Shown here: one piece after another, positions 44,501-57,155 of the stretch | Layout: each line of letters starts with the position of its first letter | Numbering within the stretch: position 1 is the stretch's first letter | Source: Phymorhynchus buccinoides | Lineage: Eukaryota; Mollusca; Gastropoda; Neogastropoda; Raphitomidae | NCBI GenBank assembly: GCA_017654935.2 | Contig: CM065710.1 | Coordinates: 27,052,041-27,116,040, forward strand | Length of the DNA: 64,000 nucleotides | Direction: 5' to 3' | Position numbers and translations under genes: made by a program | The notes under the pieces: model-generated | Told to the model about the DNA's origin: nothing | Databases searched by the model: none | What the model saw: the letters and a program-made list of their open reading frames with translations, nothing else

Positions 44501-47500
44501 TTATTGTTTTCATTAGTAAAGGATGATGATGACAATGGTCAGTGCTGTTGTTTATTGTTTTCATTAGTAAGTAAAGGATGATGATGACAATGGTCAGTGC
44601 TGTTGTTTATTGTTTTCATTAGTAAGTAAAGGATGATGATGACAATGGTCAGTGCTGTTGTTTATTGTTTTCATTAGTAAGTAAAATGATGATGACAATG
44701 GTCAGTGCTGTTGTTTATTGTTTTCATTAGTAAAGGATGATGATGACAATGGTCAGTGCTGTTGTTTATTGTTTTCATTAGTAAGTAAAGGATGATGATG
44801 ACAATGGTCAGTGCTGTTGTTTATTGTTTTCATTAGTAAGTAAAGGATGATGATGACAATGGTCAGTGCTGTTGTTTATTGTTTTCATTAGTAAGTAAAG
44901 GATGATGATGACAATGGTCAGTGCTGTTGTTTATTGTTTTCATTAGTAAGTAAAGGATGATGATGACAATGGTCAGTGCTGTTGTTTATTGTTTTCATTA
45001 GTAAGTAAAGGATGATGATGACAATGGTCAGTGCTGTTGTTTATTGTTTTCATTAGTAAGTAAAGGATGATGATGACAATGGTCAGTGCTGTTGTTTATT
45101 GAGTAAAGGATGATGATGACAATGGTCAGTGCTGTTGTTTATTGTTTTCATGGTCAGTGCTGTTGTTTATTGTTTTCAGTAAAGGATGATGATGACAATG
45201 GTCAGTGCTGTTGTTTATTGTTTTCATTAGTAAAGGATGATGATGACAATGGTCAGTGCTGTTGTTTATTGTTTTCATTAGTAGGAGTAGTGCTGTTGTT
45301 TATTGGATAAAGGATGATGACAATGGTCAGTGCTGTTGTTTATTGTTTTCATTAGTAAGTAAAGGATGATGATGACAATGGTCAGTGCTGTTGTTTATTG
45401 TTTTCATTAGTAAAGGATGATGATGACAATGGTCAGTGCTGTTGTTTATTGTTTTCATTTAGTAAAGGATGATGATGACAATGGTCAGTGCTGTTGTTTA
45501 TTGTTTTCATTAGTAAGTAAAGGATGATGATGACAATGGTCAGTGCTGTTGTTTATTGTTTTCATTAGTAAGTAAAGGATGATGATGACAATGGTCAGTG
45601 CTGTTGTTTATTGTTTTCATTAGTTATGAGTAATGGTCAGTGGTTTATTGTTTTCATTAGATGATGACAATGGTCAGTGCTGTTGTTTATTGTTTTCATT
45701 AGTAAAGGATGATGATGACAATGGTCAGTGCTGTTGTTTATTGTTTTCATTAGTAAGTAAAGGATGATGATGACAATGGTCAGTGCTGTTGTTTATTGTT
45801 TTCATTAGTAAGTAAAGGATGATGATGACAATGGTCAGTGCTGTTGTTTATTGTTTTCATTAGTAAGTAAAGGATGATGATGACAATGGTCAGTGCTGTT
45901 GTTTATTGTTTTCATTAGTAAAGGATGATGATGACAATGGTCAGTGCTGTTGTTTATTGTTTTCATTAGTAAGTAAAGGATGATGATGACAATGGTCAGT
46001 GCTGTTGTTTATTGTTTTCATTAGTAAGTAAAGGATGATGATGACAATGGTCAGTGCTGTTGTTTATTGTTTTCATTAGTAAGTAAAGGATGATGATGAC
46101 AATGGTCAGTGCTGTTGTTTATTGTTTTCATTAGTAAGTAAAGGATGATGATGACAATGGTCAGTGCTGTTGTTTATTGTTTTCATTAGTAAGTAAAGGA
46201 TGATGATGACAATGGTCAGTGCTGTTGTTTATTGTTTTCATTAGTAAGTAAAGGATGATGATGACAATGGTCAGTGCTGTTGTTTATTGTTTTCATTAGT
46301 AAGTAAAGGATGATGATGACAATGGTCAGTGCTGTTGTTTATTGTTTTCATTAGTAAGTAAAGGATGATGATGACAATGGTCAGTGCTGTTGTTTATTGT
46401 TTTCATTAGTAAGTAAAGGATGATGATGACAATGGTCAGTGCTGTTGTTTATTGTTTTCATTAGTAAGTAAAGGATGATGATGACAATGGTCAGTGCTGT
46501 TGTTTATTGTTTTCATTAGTAAGTAAAGGATGATGATGACAATGGTCAGTGCTGTTGTTTATTGTTTTCATTAGTAAGTAAAGGATGATGATGACAATGG
46601 TCAGTGCTGTTGTTTATTGTTTTCATTAGTAAGTAAAGGATGATGATGACAATGGTCAGTGCTGTTGTTTATTGTTTTCATTAGTTAGTAAAGGATGATG
46701 ATGACAATGGTCAGTGCTGTTGTTTATTGTTTTCATTAGTAAGTAAAGGATGATGATGACAATGGTCAGTGCTGTTGTTTATTGTTTTCATTAGTAAGTA
46801 AAGGATGATGATGACAATGGTCAGTGCTGTTGTTTATTGTTTTCATTAGTAAGTAAAGGATGATGATGACAATGGTCAGTGCTGTTGTTTATTGTTTCAT
46901 TAGTAAGTAAAGGATGATGATGACAATGGTCAGTGCTGTTGTTTATTGTTTTCATTAGTAAGTAAAGGATGATGATGACAATGGTCAGTGCTGTTGTTTA
47001 TTGTTTTCATTAGTAAGTAAAGGATGATGATGACAATGGTCAGTGCTGTTGTTTATTGTTTTCATTAGTAAAGGATGATGATGACAATGGTCAGTGCTGT
47101 TGTTTATTGTTTTCATTAGTAAGTAAAGGATGATGATGACAATGGTCAGTGCTGTTGTTTATTGTTTTCATTTAAGTAAAGGATGATGATGACAATGGTC
47201 AGTGCTGTTGTTTATTGTTTTCATTAGTAAGTAAAGGATGATGATGACAATGGTCAGTGCTGTTGTTTATTGTTTTCATTAGTAAAGGATGATGATGACA
47301 ATGGTCAGTGCTGTTGTTTATTGTTTTCATTAGTAAGTAAAGGATGATGATGACAATGGTCAGTGCTGTTGTTTATTGTTTTCATTAGTAAGTAAAGGAT
47401 GATGATGACAATGGTCAGTGCTGTTGTTTATTGTTTTCTGTATTAGTAAAGGAAGGATGATGACAATGGTCAGTGCTGTTGTTTATTGTTTTCATTAGTA

Positions 47501-49389
47501 AGTAAAGGATGATGATGACAATGGTCAGTGCTGTTGTTTATTGTTTTCATTAGTAAGTAAAGGATGATGATGACAATGGTCAGTGCTGTTGTTTATTGTT
47601 TTCATTAGTAAGTAAAGGATGATGATGACAATGGTCAGTGCTGTTGTTTATTGTTTTCATTAGTAAGTAAAGGATGATGATGACAATGGTCAGTGCTGTT
47701 GTTTATTGTTTTCATTAGTAAGTAAAGGATGATGATGACAATGGTCAGTGCTGTTGTTTATTGTTTTCATTAGTAAGTAAAGGATGATGATGACAATGGT
47801 CAGTGCTGTTGTTTATTGTTTTCATTAGTAAGTAAAGGATGATGATGACAATGGTCAGTGCTGTTGTTTATTGTTTTCATTAGTAAGTAAAGGATGATGA
47901 TGACAATGGTCAGTGCTGTTGTTTATTGTTTTCATTAGTAAGGAGGATGATGACAATGGTCAGTGCTGTTGTTTATTGTTTTCATTAGTAAGTAAAGGAT
48001 GATGATGACAATGGTCAGTGCTGTTGTTTATTGTTTTCATTAGTAAAGGATGATGATGACAATGGTCAGTGCTGTTGTTTATTGTTTTCATTTAAGTAAA
48101 GGATGATGATGACAATGGTCAGTGCTGTTGTTTATTGTTTTCATTAGTAAGTAAAGGATGATGATGACAATGGTCAGTGCTGTTGTTTATTGTTTTCATT
48201 TAAGTAAAGGATGATGATGACAATGGTCAGTGCTGTTGTTTATTGTTTTCATTAGTAAGTAAAGGATGATGATGACAATGGTCAGTGCTGTTGTTTATTG
48301 TTTTCATTAGTAAGTAAAGGATGATGATGACAATGGTCAGTGCTGTTGTTTATTGTTTTCATTAGTAAGTAAAGGATGATGATGACAATGGTCAGTGCTG
48401 TTGTTTATTGTTTTCATTATAAGTAAAGGATGATGATGACAATGGTCAGTGCTGTTGTTTATTGTTTTCATTAGTAAGTAAAGGATGATGATGACAATGG
48501 TCAGTGCTGTTGTTTATTGTTTTCATTAGTAAGTAAAGGATGATGATGACAATGGTCAGTGCTGTTGTTTATTGTTTTCATTAGTAAGTAAAGGATGATG
48601 ATGACAATGGTCAGTGCTGTTGTTTATTGTTTTCATTAGTAAGTAAAGGATGATGATGACAATGGTCAGTGCTGTTGTTTATTGTTTTCATTAGTAAGTA
48701 AAGGATGATGATGACAATGGTCAGTGCTGTTGTTTATTGTTTTCATTAGTAAAGGATGATGATGACAATGGTCAGTGCTGTTGTTTATTGTTTTCATTAG
48801 TATGATGATGACAATGGTAAAGGATGATGATGACAATGGTCAGTGCTGTTGTTTATTGTTTTCATTAGTAAAGGATGATGATGACAATGGTCAGTGCTGT
48901 TGTTTATTGTTTTCATTAGTAAGTAAAGGATGATGATGACAATGGTCAGTGCTGTTGTTTATTGTTTTCATTAGTAAAGGATGATGATGACAATGGTCAG
49001 TGCTGTTGTTTATTGTTTTCATTAGTAAAGGATGATGACAATGGTCAGTGCTGTTGTTTATTGTTTTCATTAGTAAGTAAAGGATGATGATGACAATGGT
49101 CAGTGCTGTTGTTTATTGTTTTCATTAGTAAGTAAAGGATGATGATGACAATGGTCAGTGCTGTTGTTTATTGTTTTCATTAGTAAGTAAAGGATGAATG
49201 ACAATGGAGTGCTGTTGTTTACAATGGTCAGTGCTGTTGTTTGTTGTTTTCATTAGTAAGTAAAGGATGATGATGACAATGGTCAGTGCTGTTGTTTATT
49301 GTTTTCATTAGTAAGTAAAGGATGAGGATGACAATGGTCAGTGCTGTTGTTTATTGTTTTCATTAGTAAGTAAAGGATGATGATGACAA
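41501..49389. repeat. 55-bp minisatellite, about 140 copies
   Basis: Unit: AGTAAGTAAAGGATGATGAT, then GACAATGGTCAGTGCTGTTG, then TTTATTGTTTTCATT. Most units are 55 bp; a common variant lacks 4 bp (TTAGTAAAGG in place of TTAGTAAGTAAAGG). A few units are truncated or rearranged (near 42920, 43100, 44090, 45150-45300, 48800, 49200). 55 is not a multiple of three and stops occur in each unit, so it is non-coding. Every full unit has a polypyrimidine-AG and an overlapping GTAAGT. Confidence 0.97.
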
Positions 49390-49632
49390 TGAAAAGGTCA
49401 ACAACTAAACACAACACACAAGACAAAAAAAGTGTTGACCATGACTGTTATTTCCCTGTTTAACTCTTTCGGTCCAATGCACGCACGGACCCGTAGAATA
49501 AATATCTTGCCGATCAGGCAACAGTCATATAATAATCATTATATTCCCCTAGTTTAACTCTTTCTTTCCCAAACTATAATTAACTCACCCGGGTAGCGTG
49601 GTGTGCCATCTGCGAAGTGCTTCGGTGGGTCT

Positions 49633-50740
<1,108 letters not shown>

Positions 50741-50741
50741 A

Positions 50742-50932
50742 GGGCCGTGTACACACATAAGCGGATATTCCGTGCGGAAACCCGTGCGCCGTCCATAAAT
50801 AAGTGAAACAACGAAGGGAAAAGATGTGCGCACGTGTCCGAATTTCCCCTATATGCGTAAACTTTTATCCTTCTTTCCCCCACTTATTTAGGGTTTTCCG
50901 TACGGAACTTACGCGTCTAATGTGAACCCGGC
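50742..50932. mobile_element. Foldback MITE (GGGCCGTGTACAC ends)
   Basis: Left GGGCCGTGTACACACATAAG, then CGGATATTCCGTGCGGAAA; the right arm mirrors it imperfectly (TTTTCCGTACGGAACTTACG, then GTGAACCCGGCC), with CATAAATAAGTG and CACTTATTTAGG inside. Related arms are in the duplication at 54857-55395. Confidence 0.75.
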
Positions 50933-50958
50933 CTATGACTCTCAAACAAGGGAAGTGT

Positions 50959-50984
<26 letters not shown>

Positions 50985-50989
<5 letters not shown>

Positions 50990-51235
50990 TTGCTTGGTAC
51001 CGGCTGTGGTGCTGCAGCCAAAGGGATGGGTTGGCCTTTTTTTGGGGGGGGGGGATTTTTCCCCAACACCGGCAGTCCTCAAATCCCTTTTGGCCGAGAA
51101 AGTGGGGGATGTACCCTGGGCAAGGCAGCTCCACTTTTTCATTTTTAAAAAATCTAGCCCAGCCCGCCGGAATAGCATCGGCCCCACCTCTGCTTATCTG
51201 GCAGTCATGGTCGGAAACGACGGACTAGCATGCAA
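50985..51235. repeat. Dispersed repeat with G runs
   Basis: Shares GCTGCAGCC, AAGGGATGGGTTGGCCTTT, GGCCGAGA and GATGTACCCTGGGCAAGG with 57800-57930; the second half (GGCAGTCATGGTCGGAAACG) matches the reverse of 58985-59040. Confidence 0.75.
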
Positions 51236-51350
51236 TACGTCGACAGTAGCGGGTGGGTTTTTTTCCTCCAGATTCAGGCCTCAGGTGACGTCGGTCCGAC
51301 AGCTGGATAGCCGTACTACCGGAGCTGTACGTGTGGAGCATGCATTGATT

Positions 51351-51945
51351 AAAGAACCACCTGACGGATGAGTTTTCGTAAATAAAAAAACGTCCAGATC
51401 ACCAGGAAAACACCCTTTACAGAGATTGCAACACTCACTTTGCTCTGGTTTCCTAGAAATCAAAGCGTCAAATCGGCGATTCCTCCTTGGCGGAGGTGCT
51501 GGAAGTCAAAATATTTCACCCAAAGAGAAGGTTTGTGCCGTCTCTTTTTTAATGGCCGCCTGCGTTCATACCAAAATGAATCGTTTGCACATTTTCGCAA
51601 TACAAGCCTTTTTTTTTTTTTAAAAATGTTATACAGATTACCTAAAGGAGTTTCGCTCACAACAAAGGAAACAGCTCCATTTTTTTTTTTTTTTTTTTTT
51701 ACTGCACTACAACAAAAGAAAACGCTTCAACCACAATGAGTGACCTTCACCCACCCCATCCAAAATGGCTACTCTCTCCGGCATCTCCGCCAAGGAGGAA
51801 TCGCCGTTTTGACGGTTTAATTTCTAGGAAACCAGAGCAAAGTGAGTGTACCGATCCTTGAAAAGGCTGTCTTTCTGGTGATCTCGACGTGTTTCGACGT
51901 GTTTCTTGCAACAACAAAAACTCATCCGTCAGGGTCCACCTTTAA
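51351..51945. mobile_element. Long foldback element, copy 2 (inverted)
   Basis: Same arms as 37667-38206 (AGAACCACCTGACGGATGAG at left, CTCATCCGTCAGGGT at right; CACTTTGCTCTGGTTTC and GAAACCAGAGCAAAGTG inside). The asymmetric middle is reversed relative to copy 1. Confidence 0.8.
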
Positions 51946-52154
51946 CTCTTTCGTTCCCGAACTAACGTAACACTCACAGGGCCAGTATGGAAGAACCATT
52001 GCGCGGTGGACTACGCCTTGCGAAACTGCAACAACGAACAAGCCAATTATTAGCATAGTTCACATTCCACAGAGACTCAAAAAAAGTTATTCTCGCTCGA
52101 ATATTTCTACCATATTTATCAGTGGTCTTCTTAGCGTCTTAAAGGAAATCGTTT

Positions 52155-52411
52155 TTTATTTATTTAGGTATTAGGTATTAGGTACTTTATAGTCACAGAG
52201 GCGTCTCTGTGAAATTCGGGTTGCTCACACCTGGAGAGCGCGTCGCAGCCAAAGGCGCGCCACCCAATTTTTTTTTTTTTTTGCATGCAATTTTTGTCAG
52301 GGAGTAACAAGGTGTGTGTGTGTTCATGGGGGGGGGGGGGGTACATTTTGACCAAATAACAACTTTTTCGTTGCCACCGGGTTTAACGTGTGCTAAGTGC
52401 ATGGGCACACG

Positions 52412-52442
<31 letters not shown>

Positions 52443-52565
52443 TCCACGTTCAGACCCGTAAGGCCTAGTGCAAAGTGAGAGGGAAGAAATCCCCTGTACC
52501 CAGGTTCGAACTCGGGTTTACTTGACACGAAGGCGAACGCGTTACCTCTGTGCCACTCTACACCT
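52155..52565 (-). mobile_element. tRNA-derived SINE
   Basis: Minus sense: A-box region GAGTGGCACAGAGGTAACGC, B box GAGTTCGAACCTG, body with CTTTCGGATGAGACGATAAA and GTGCCCATGCACTTAG, and a 3' tail of TAATACC repeats after CTCTGTGACTATAAAG. Pol III boxes in a longer element with a tail show it is a SINE, not a tRNA gene. Confidence 0.85.
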
Positions 52566-52611
52566 AAAACGATTTCCTTTGTATTCTGAGTCTGATGCAT
52601 TGGGTGATTAA

Positions 52612-53091
52612 CCCTTTCACCGCCAATGTCACATTTAAGCACCACAATGGTTTAACCCTTTCACCGCCAGCCATATTTCAGGTAAAAAATGTCCATTACA
52701 TTTACCTGGGTAGAGAACAAAATCCACCTGCAGTATTGGGGATTCTTCTGTGACATATATACAATAAGGTCTATCCTTACTTCCCAAAACTAAGACAATA
52801 GGGTCTTTGGGTAATAGACCCCAATTTGATGCCTTTTAGTGACATAGGTGTTAAATCACTGTGGTGCTAAAATGCGACTTTGGCGGTGAAAGGGTTAACA
52901 CCCATGCCACTAAAAGGCATCAGATCAGGGCCTGTTATCCCAGCACCCTGTGTTCTTCATTTTGGGAGGCAAGGATAGGCCTAATGTTATGCATGTCAGA
53001 GAGGAATTCACAATATTGCAGATCATTTGTTTTCTATACCCAGACAAGTTTAATGGTATATTTGGCCGAAAAATGGCTGGCGGCGAAATGG
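52612..53091. mobile_element. piggyBac-type MITE (outer, interrupted)
   Basis: TTAA at 52608-52611 and 53092-53095. Ends CCCTTTCACCGCCA and TGGCGGCGAAATGG. Split at its internal TTAA by a second family member (52656-52894). Removing the insert leaves a normal element of about 237 bp. Confidence 0.9.
52656..52894. mobile_element. piggyBac-type MITE nested in its own relative
   Basis: CCCTTTCACCGCCAGCC to GGCGGTGAAAGGG, 239 bp, flanked by TTAA at 52652-52655 and 52895-52898. The host sequence CAATGGTTTAACACC is cut exactly at TTAA with the four bases duplicated. Confidence 0.93.
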
Positions 53092-53477
53092 TTAAAGAAT
53101 CTTAAAGGCAGCGATTTAATGCTCCCAAAAAATAATGATTTTGACCAAAAAACAGATGCTTGTGGCAAAAGAAAAGACCATCTAACCCTAACCCTATCCC
53201 TAACCACGGAAAGAACCAAGAAATAGAGCAGGAGGGTGTAAATCTACATATTTGCCGAGAAATCGATGTACAAAGCCATGCACTTATACTATTGTTTTGC
53301 TGGAACCATTCCTTTTTTGGGTTGATAAATTTTAAGTCTTAAAGAATCTTCTTCCTCTTCTTCTTCCGACGATGTAGCTGGCAGCATCAGACTTCTAAGG
53401 TGGTCGCAATGATGAACAGAACCCCACAGTCGGTGCGGCTGCCCCAGAGCTGTACCTGTAACTCCACACACAGAGAA

Positions 53478-53893
53478 AGGTGGCAGAGTGGTTAAGACGT
53501 TCGCCTGCCAAATGTAATGCCGTGACTGCAACGTGAGTGACCCGGGTTCGAATCCCGGCCTCCTCGCCCTTTCTTCAAAGTTCGACAGGAAAATCGAACT
53601 GAACGTCGAGTCCTTCGGATGGGGACTTAAAGCTAGTCTGACCCGTGCGCTTTACGCACGTAAAAATCTCCACGGCAGTTGAAAGTCGGTAAGAGCAGGG
53701 AGAAATCCCGCTGCCTGGTATGGCCAAATGGATAGCTAGGTTTTCCAAGTCTGCCCACCCACCCCTCCTCACCCTGTCCCCCCAAAAAAAAATTGGGTAG
53801 GCGCTGCACTTGCGGCGACGCGTTCTCCAGGGGAGAGCAGCCCGATTTTCACAGAAATAAGTCTCTGTGACAAGAATAAACCAAATACCAAAT
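53478..53893 (+). mobile_element. tRNA(Ser)-like SINE
   Basis: A box GTGGCAGAGTGGTTAAGACG and B box GGGTTCGAATCCC with a long variable arm like tRNA-Ser. It runs on into the SINE body (GAGTCCTTCGGATGGGGAC) and ends GTCTCTGTGACAAGAATAAA, ACCAAATACCAAAT. The extended body and tail exclude a functional tRNA gene. A TAACCCTAACCCTA-like piece lies upstream at 53180-53203. Confidence 0.85.
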
Positions 53894-54358
53894 GCTCCCC
53901 TGGCCAGGTTTGGCGTCGAAGAGCATGGCGGGTTAGTTGGGCAGTAGCTGAAGAATGTGTTCTGGAGGTCTGAAGTATGAGGTCCTGAACTACGCGGGCA
54001 TTCGTCAGTGTGGGCGATTTGAAGACGGTTTAGGTGGCTCAATAGTCTGCGGTGGCCAGTCCTCACTCAACCTGAGTAGAAGTATTGCTTGCTGGATATC
54101 TTTGAAGCTGGTGAATAATCATGGGCGGACCAAATGATTCGTAAGGGGGGGGGGCAAAGGGGGGGGGGGGGGTTCCCGCGGGGAGTTCAAGGATCTGCAT
54201 AGGTCCTTGGTTAAGTTGTAGTGGCTTTGTGGACGCCCAGAGCTCTTCAAATTTTGCAGTTTAGTGATTATTAAAGCAAAAAATTGAGACATTTTCTTAC
54301 CTTCGACCCTTGAATAAGATACATGCTTGGGGCAAAGGGGGGTTTCCGGAAACCCTGG

Positions 54359-54390
<32 letters not shown>

Positions 54391-54479
54391 CAGATCCGCC
54401 CCAGGAATTGCACGTCTTCTCTCTGGGGCAGTGGGTGGATGCCTCATGCCTCCATACGGGGAGCTGAACGACCCCGCCC
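53894..54479. other. Gene-free stretch with poly-C/poly-G runs
   Basis: Contains G runs at 54147-54173 and a C run at 54361-54389. No exon or known element is recognised. Confidence 0.55.
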
Positions 54480-54845
54480 CCTCCACGAGTCTCTCCCCGT
54501 GGGGATACCGGGGGGGGTGGGTGTTCTTTCGTAAAAATAGTTCCCCCACCTTCTGGAAGTTCTGTGCTTGAAACTTCCCCTAATCTTCCACTCTCTGTGA
54601 GTGTGACTCTGCCTTTTCCCTTTGCTTTCTATCATCTAGGGGAAGACGGGGTGACTTATTGGCCCATTCTAAGAAGCCCCCCCCAAAAATAAATGAAATA
54701 AAGATTTTTTTTCAGTTTTTTGCTCCTCCGAAATCGGAATGTGTCGGCTGTACGCAGCGGGGAGACCAGTGCAAAACTGAAAACTGACACATGTACCTCA
54801 CCCATTGAGATGGCCATATGGGCTGGGAACGCAGAAGAAGAAGAA
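54480..54845 (+). repeat. Dispersed repeat, copy 2
   Basis: Partner of 16425-16765 in the same orientation, sharing CTTCTGGAAGTTCTGTGCTT, TATTGGCCCATTCT and GTGTCGGCTGTACGCAG. The ORFs inside are in repeat sequence and are not called. Confidence 0.8.
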
Positions 54846-54856
54846 CCATGCACGTC

Positions 54857-55290
54857 TTCTTAGCATTCTGAGGCTTGTAACGTACCACAACCAAATCTGA
54901 TTACCAACAACACACGTCCCACAAGTCTCAGACTACTGAAGAAGACCGCTAGATATGTGGTAGAAAAAGGCCGTGTACAACACCTATGCGGAGATTCCAT
55001 GCGGAAATCCCACGCGAAATCCGTAAATAAGTGGAAGAAAGAAGGGTAACCCATTTCACATATGGATTGGGAACGCAGAAGAAGAAGAAGGGTCTTCTTA
55101 GCATTCTGAGGCTTGTAACGTACCACAACCAAATCTGATTACCAACAACACACGTCACAAGTCTCAGACTACTGAAGAAGACCGCTAGATACGTGGTTGT
55201 ACACACACCTATGCGGACTTCCATGCGGAAATCCCACGCGCAATCCGTAAATAAGTGGAAGAAAGAAGGGTAAAATATTCACGTCCATAG
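54857..55290. repeat. Tandem duplication, unit about 238 bp
   Basis: TTCTTAGCATTCTGAGGC, TTGTAACGTACCACAACCAA and ACCGCTAGATA occur at about 54857 and 55096 in the same order. Each copy continues into GGAAATCCCACGCG and GTAAATAAGTGGAAGAAAG. An inverted piece follows at 55301-55395. Related to the foldback MITE at 50742. It would lie in intron 1 of the minus-strand gene. Confidence 0.8.
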
Positions 55291-55588
55291 GGGATATTCG
55301 GATACGTGCGCGACTCTTTTCCCTTCTTTCTTTTACTAACTTGCGGATTGCGCATGTGTTTCCGCACGGAATCTCCGCATATGCGTGGGGGCCATAGGGA
55401 TAGTCAAGCAAGTGAGTACAAAACTCCAAAAGTTCCAATCTCCGAGGGGGGGGGGGGGGGGGGGGGGGGTAGGAGGAGAACTTTCTGAAGGAGGTAAGTT
55501 GACCCATGAGGTTGTTCGAGGAAATAAGAAGAAAACCCGCAAGACTGTTCTTGAAACGATACACACAACATCATGACTGACTTCTTAC

Positions 55589-55637
55589 CTTGGTTTTGAG
55601 CTTGAGAGCACAGGAAGATCAAAACTGCAACTATCAT
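55589..55637 (-). CDS. Candidate first exon: signal peptide
   Basis: ATG at 55637 (A at -3, in-frame TAA 21 bp upstream) opens MIVAVLIFLCSQAQNQ, then one G before donor GTAAGA. A short hydrophobic core (VAVLIFLC) followed by SQA and QNQ looks like a secretory signal with cleavage after Ala. The exon is 48 nt plus 1, so it ends in phase 1, exactly the phase at which every module exon begins. It lies upstream of block A on the same strand. A strong donor, start context and phase support it; its shortness and lack of an N-terminal basic residue are weaknesses. Joining it to A1 needs an intron of about 18 kb holding the solenoid gene and the 55-bp array. Confidence 0.5.
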
Positions 55638-55891
55638 TTTGTTACTTCCATTCCATTATTACAGGAAATAATATTATGTACGCATTTACATTGTTCGGCA
55701 GCGGTCAACTCCATGTTGTCACTGTGTTTGAACATCTGTATTGTACTTTTTTCTCACTTGACGTAATACTCTCGTTGCCCAATCTTGACGTAAGACTTCA
55801 GGAATGACGTCACCGACTCTTAACATGTGAGTTAATTTAAAGACCCACCGCGTCCACTCATTAGCAGAATCTAACACTTTTTTTTTTTTAA

Positions 55892-56180
55892 ATTGCTGTC
55901 CCATCTTCTGGGCCGTACAGTGGCGTTGCTCCCACGCCGCTCATTCCGAGTCCCAATTCGCAGCCACACCTCCGCACGTTCAGGTCGCAGAATCCGAGAC
56001 CAGCAGTCCAAGAGGAGCGAATCTATGTTAGGCCGTCAGGAGGCAACCAACCGAGGAGACACTGCACTGCTGCTGAGTCACTTCGGTGGAGTTCAGTAGA
56101 GTCTGTTCAGGACACCACCTACTAAGCCCCCTACTGACGACACTATTCTCTTAGTCGCGGAGCCAGCGTGAGTGAGGTCC
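55892..56180 (+). repeat. Dispersed repeat, pair of 24010-24305
   Basis: CTGTCCCATCTTCTGGGCC, GTGGCGTTGCTCCCA, AACCGAGGAGACACTGCA and TCACTTCGGTGGAG match the reverse of the other copy. Confidence 0.75.
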
Positions 56181-56639
56181 TCCTCCGAGGGCGCCACTAC
56201 GACCGTCCACCGACAGCTCCCCAGAACATACTGATCCCCATGACTTTGACCCGAACGCACCAAGGCATAGACTGGATTGGAAACCGAAACTGAGGTCACC
56301 GTGAGAGCAGGGCATGCAAAGCCACAGAATTTGAGACTTTTTTTTAATGATTGATGGAAATGAGGCGGATGACAATGATGATGATGATGATATGGAGTTC
56401 CGTATCGGTCTGAGACTGCATGGCAGGGCTGTATTCTACGCTTCCTTTCATAATGATATCCTGGCGTTAACCAGGCCCGAGAACTACAGACACCTGCAGT
56501 GTTGGTCTTGAAATTAGAGCAACACTCTCAGAATCGCATCCGTTAAGCGGATGAAGCTCGAATGTGTGGTTTCAGTCTTCCCGCCCATATCCACTCACTC
56601 TGGGTAGGAGTCGGTCCAGGACCGAAAAAGCCTCGCCTC

Positions 56640-57045
56640 TGGGGGGCACACAAAAAACGCACACTATCCAAAGGCGCACGGCAAAATGCGCACAATTTTA
56701 CCGTCCAAAGGCGCACACTTCAACCGTTCAAAACTTGAGCTCATTCTGCTGAGCATTAAATTTTGTATCATTGCAATTCTGCATACCCAGGTATTCCTTG
56801 TTTTTCAGATAGGTTAGGGATAGTTAGGGATATGTTTAGGGTTAGGGTTAGGGTTAAGAATAGGGTTAGGGATAGGGTTAGGGTTAGCAATAGGGTTAGG
56901 GATAGGTTTAGTCCTAGTCCACCCGTCTCAAAAACAACTGTGCGCTTTCGGATTGTAAATATCGTGCGCTTTTCTACCATAAATATGTGCGCCTTTTGAG
57001 GGCTGTGCGCGTTTGGGAAAAAAGCAATATTGTGCGCTTTTCGAC
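56640..57045. repeat. Interstitial telomeric-type repeat between inverted GTGCGC arrays
   Basis: TTAGGG and TTAGGGA variants at about 56812-56912. At left are copies of AAAGGCGCACA-type sequence (56645-56725), at right their inverse (GTGCGCTTTTC, GTGCGCCTTTTGAG; 56940-57042). The symmetric layout suggests one element with a telomere-like core. Confidence 0.8.
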
Positions 57046-57155
57046 TGCTGCCCGCCTCTGATGGGATTCGAACCCGAGACCCCCCAGCCAGTCGTAACTC
57101 ACATTATTATCATGTAGGCCCATTAGCGGAAACTAACTCACATGATTATTGTTAA

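Noticed and set aside
53289..53531. 80-codon minus-strand ORF ending in a Glu run
   Set aside because: Overlaps the SINE start and a GAA-like run; no acceptor-donor pair in a consistent phase.
53478..53570. Functional tRNA-Ser gene
   Set aside because: A and B boxes are good, but the sequence runs on into a SINE body and tail shared with other copies, and the acceptor stem does not pair cleanly.
54271..55637. Several 60-131-codon ORFs around 54.3-55.6 kb
   Set aside because: They lie in dispersed repeats and poly-G/poly-C runs; only the 49-nt signal-like exon at the right edge is retained.
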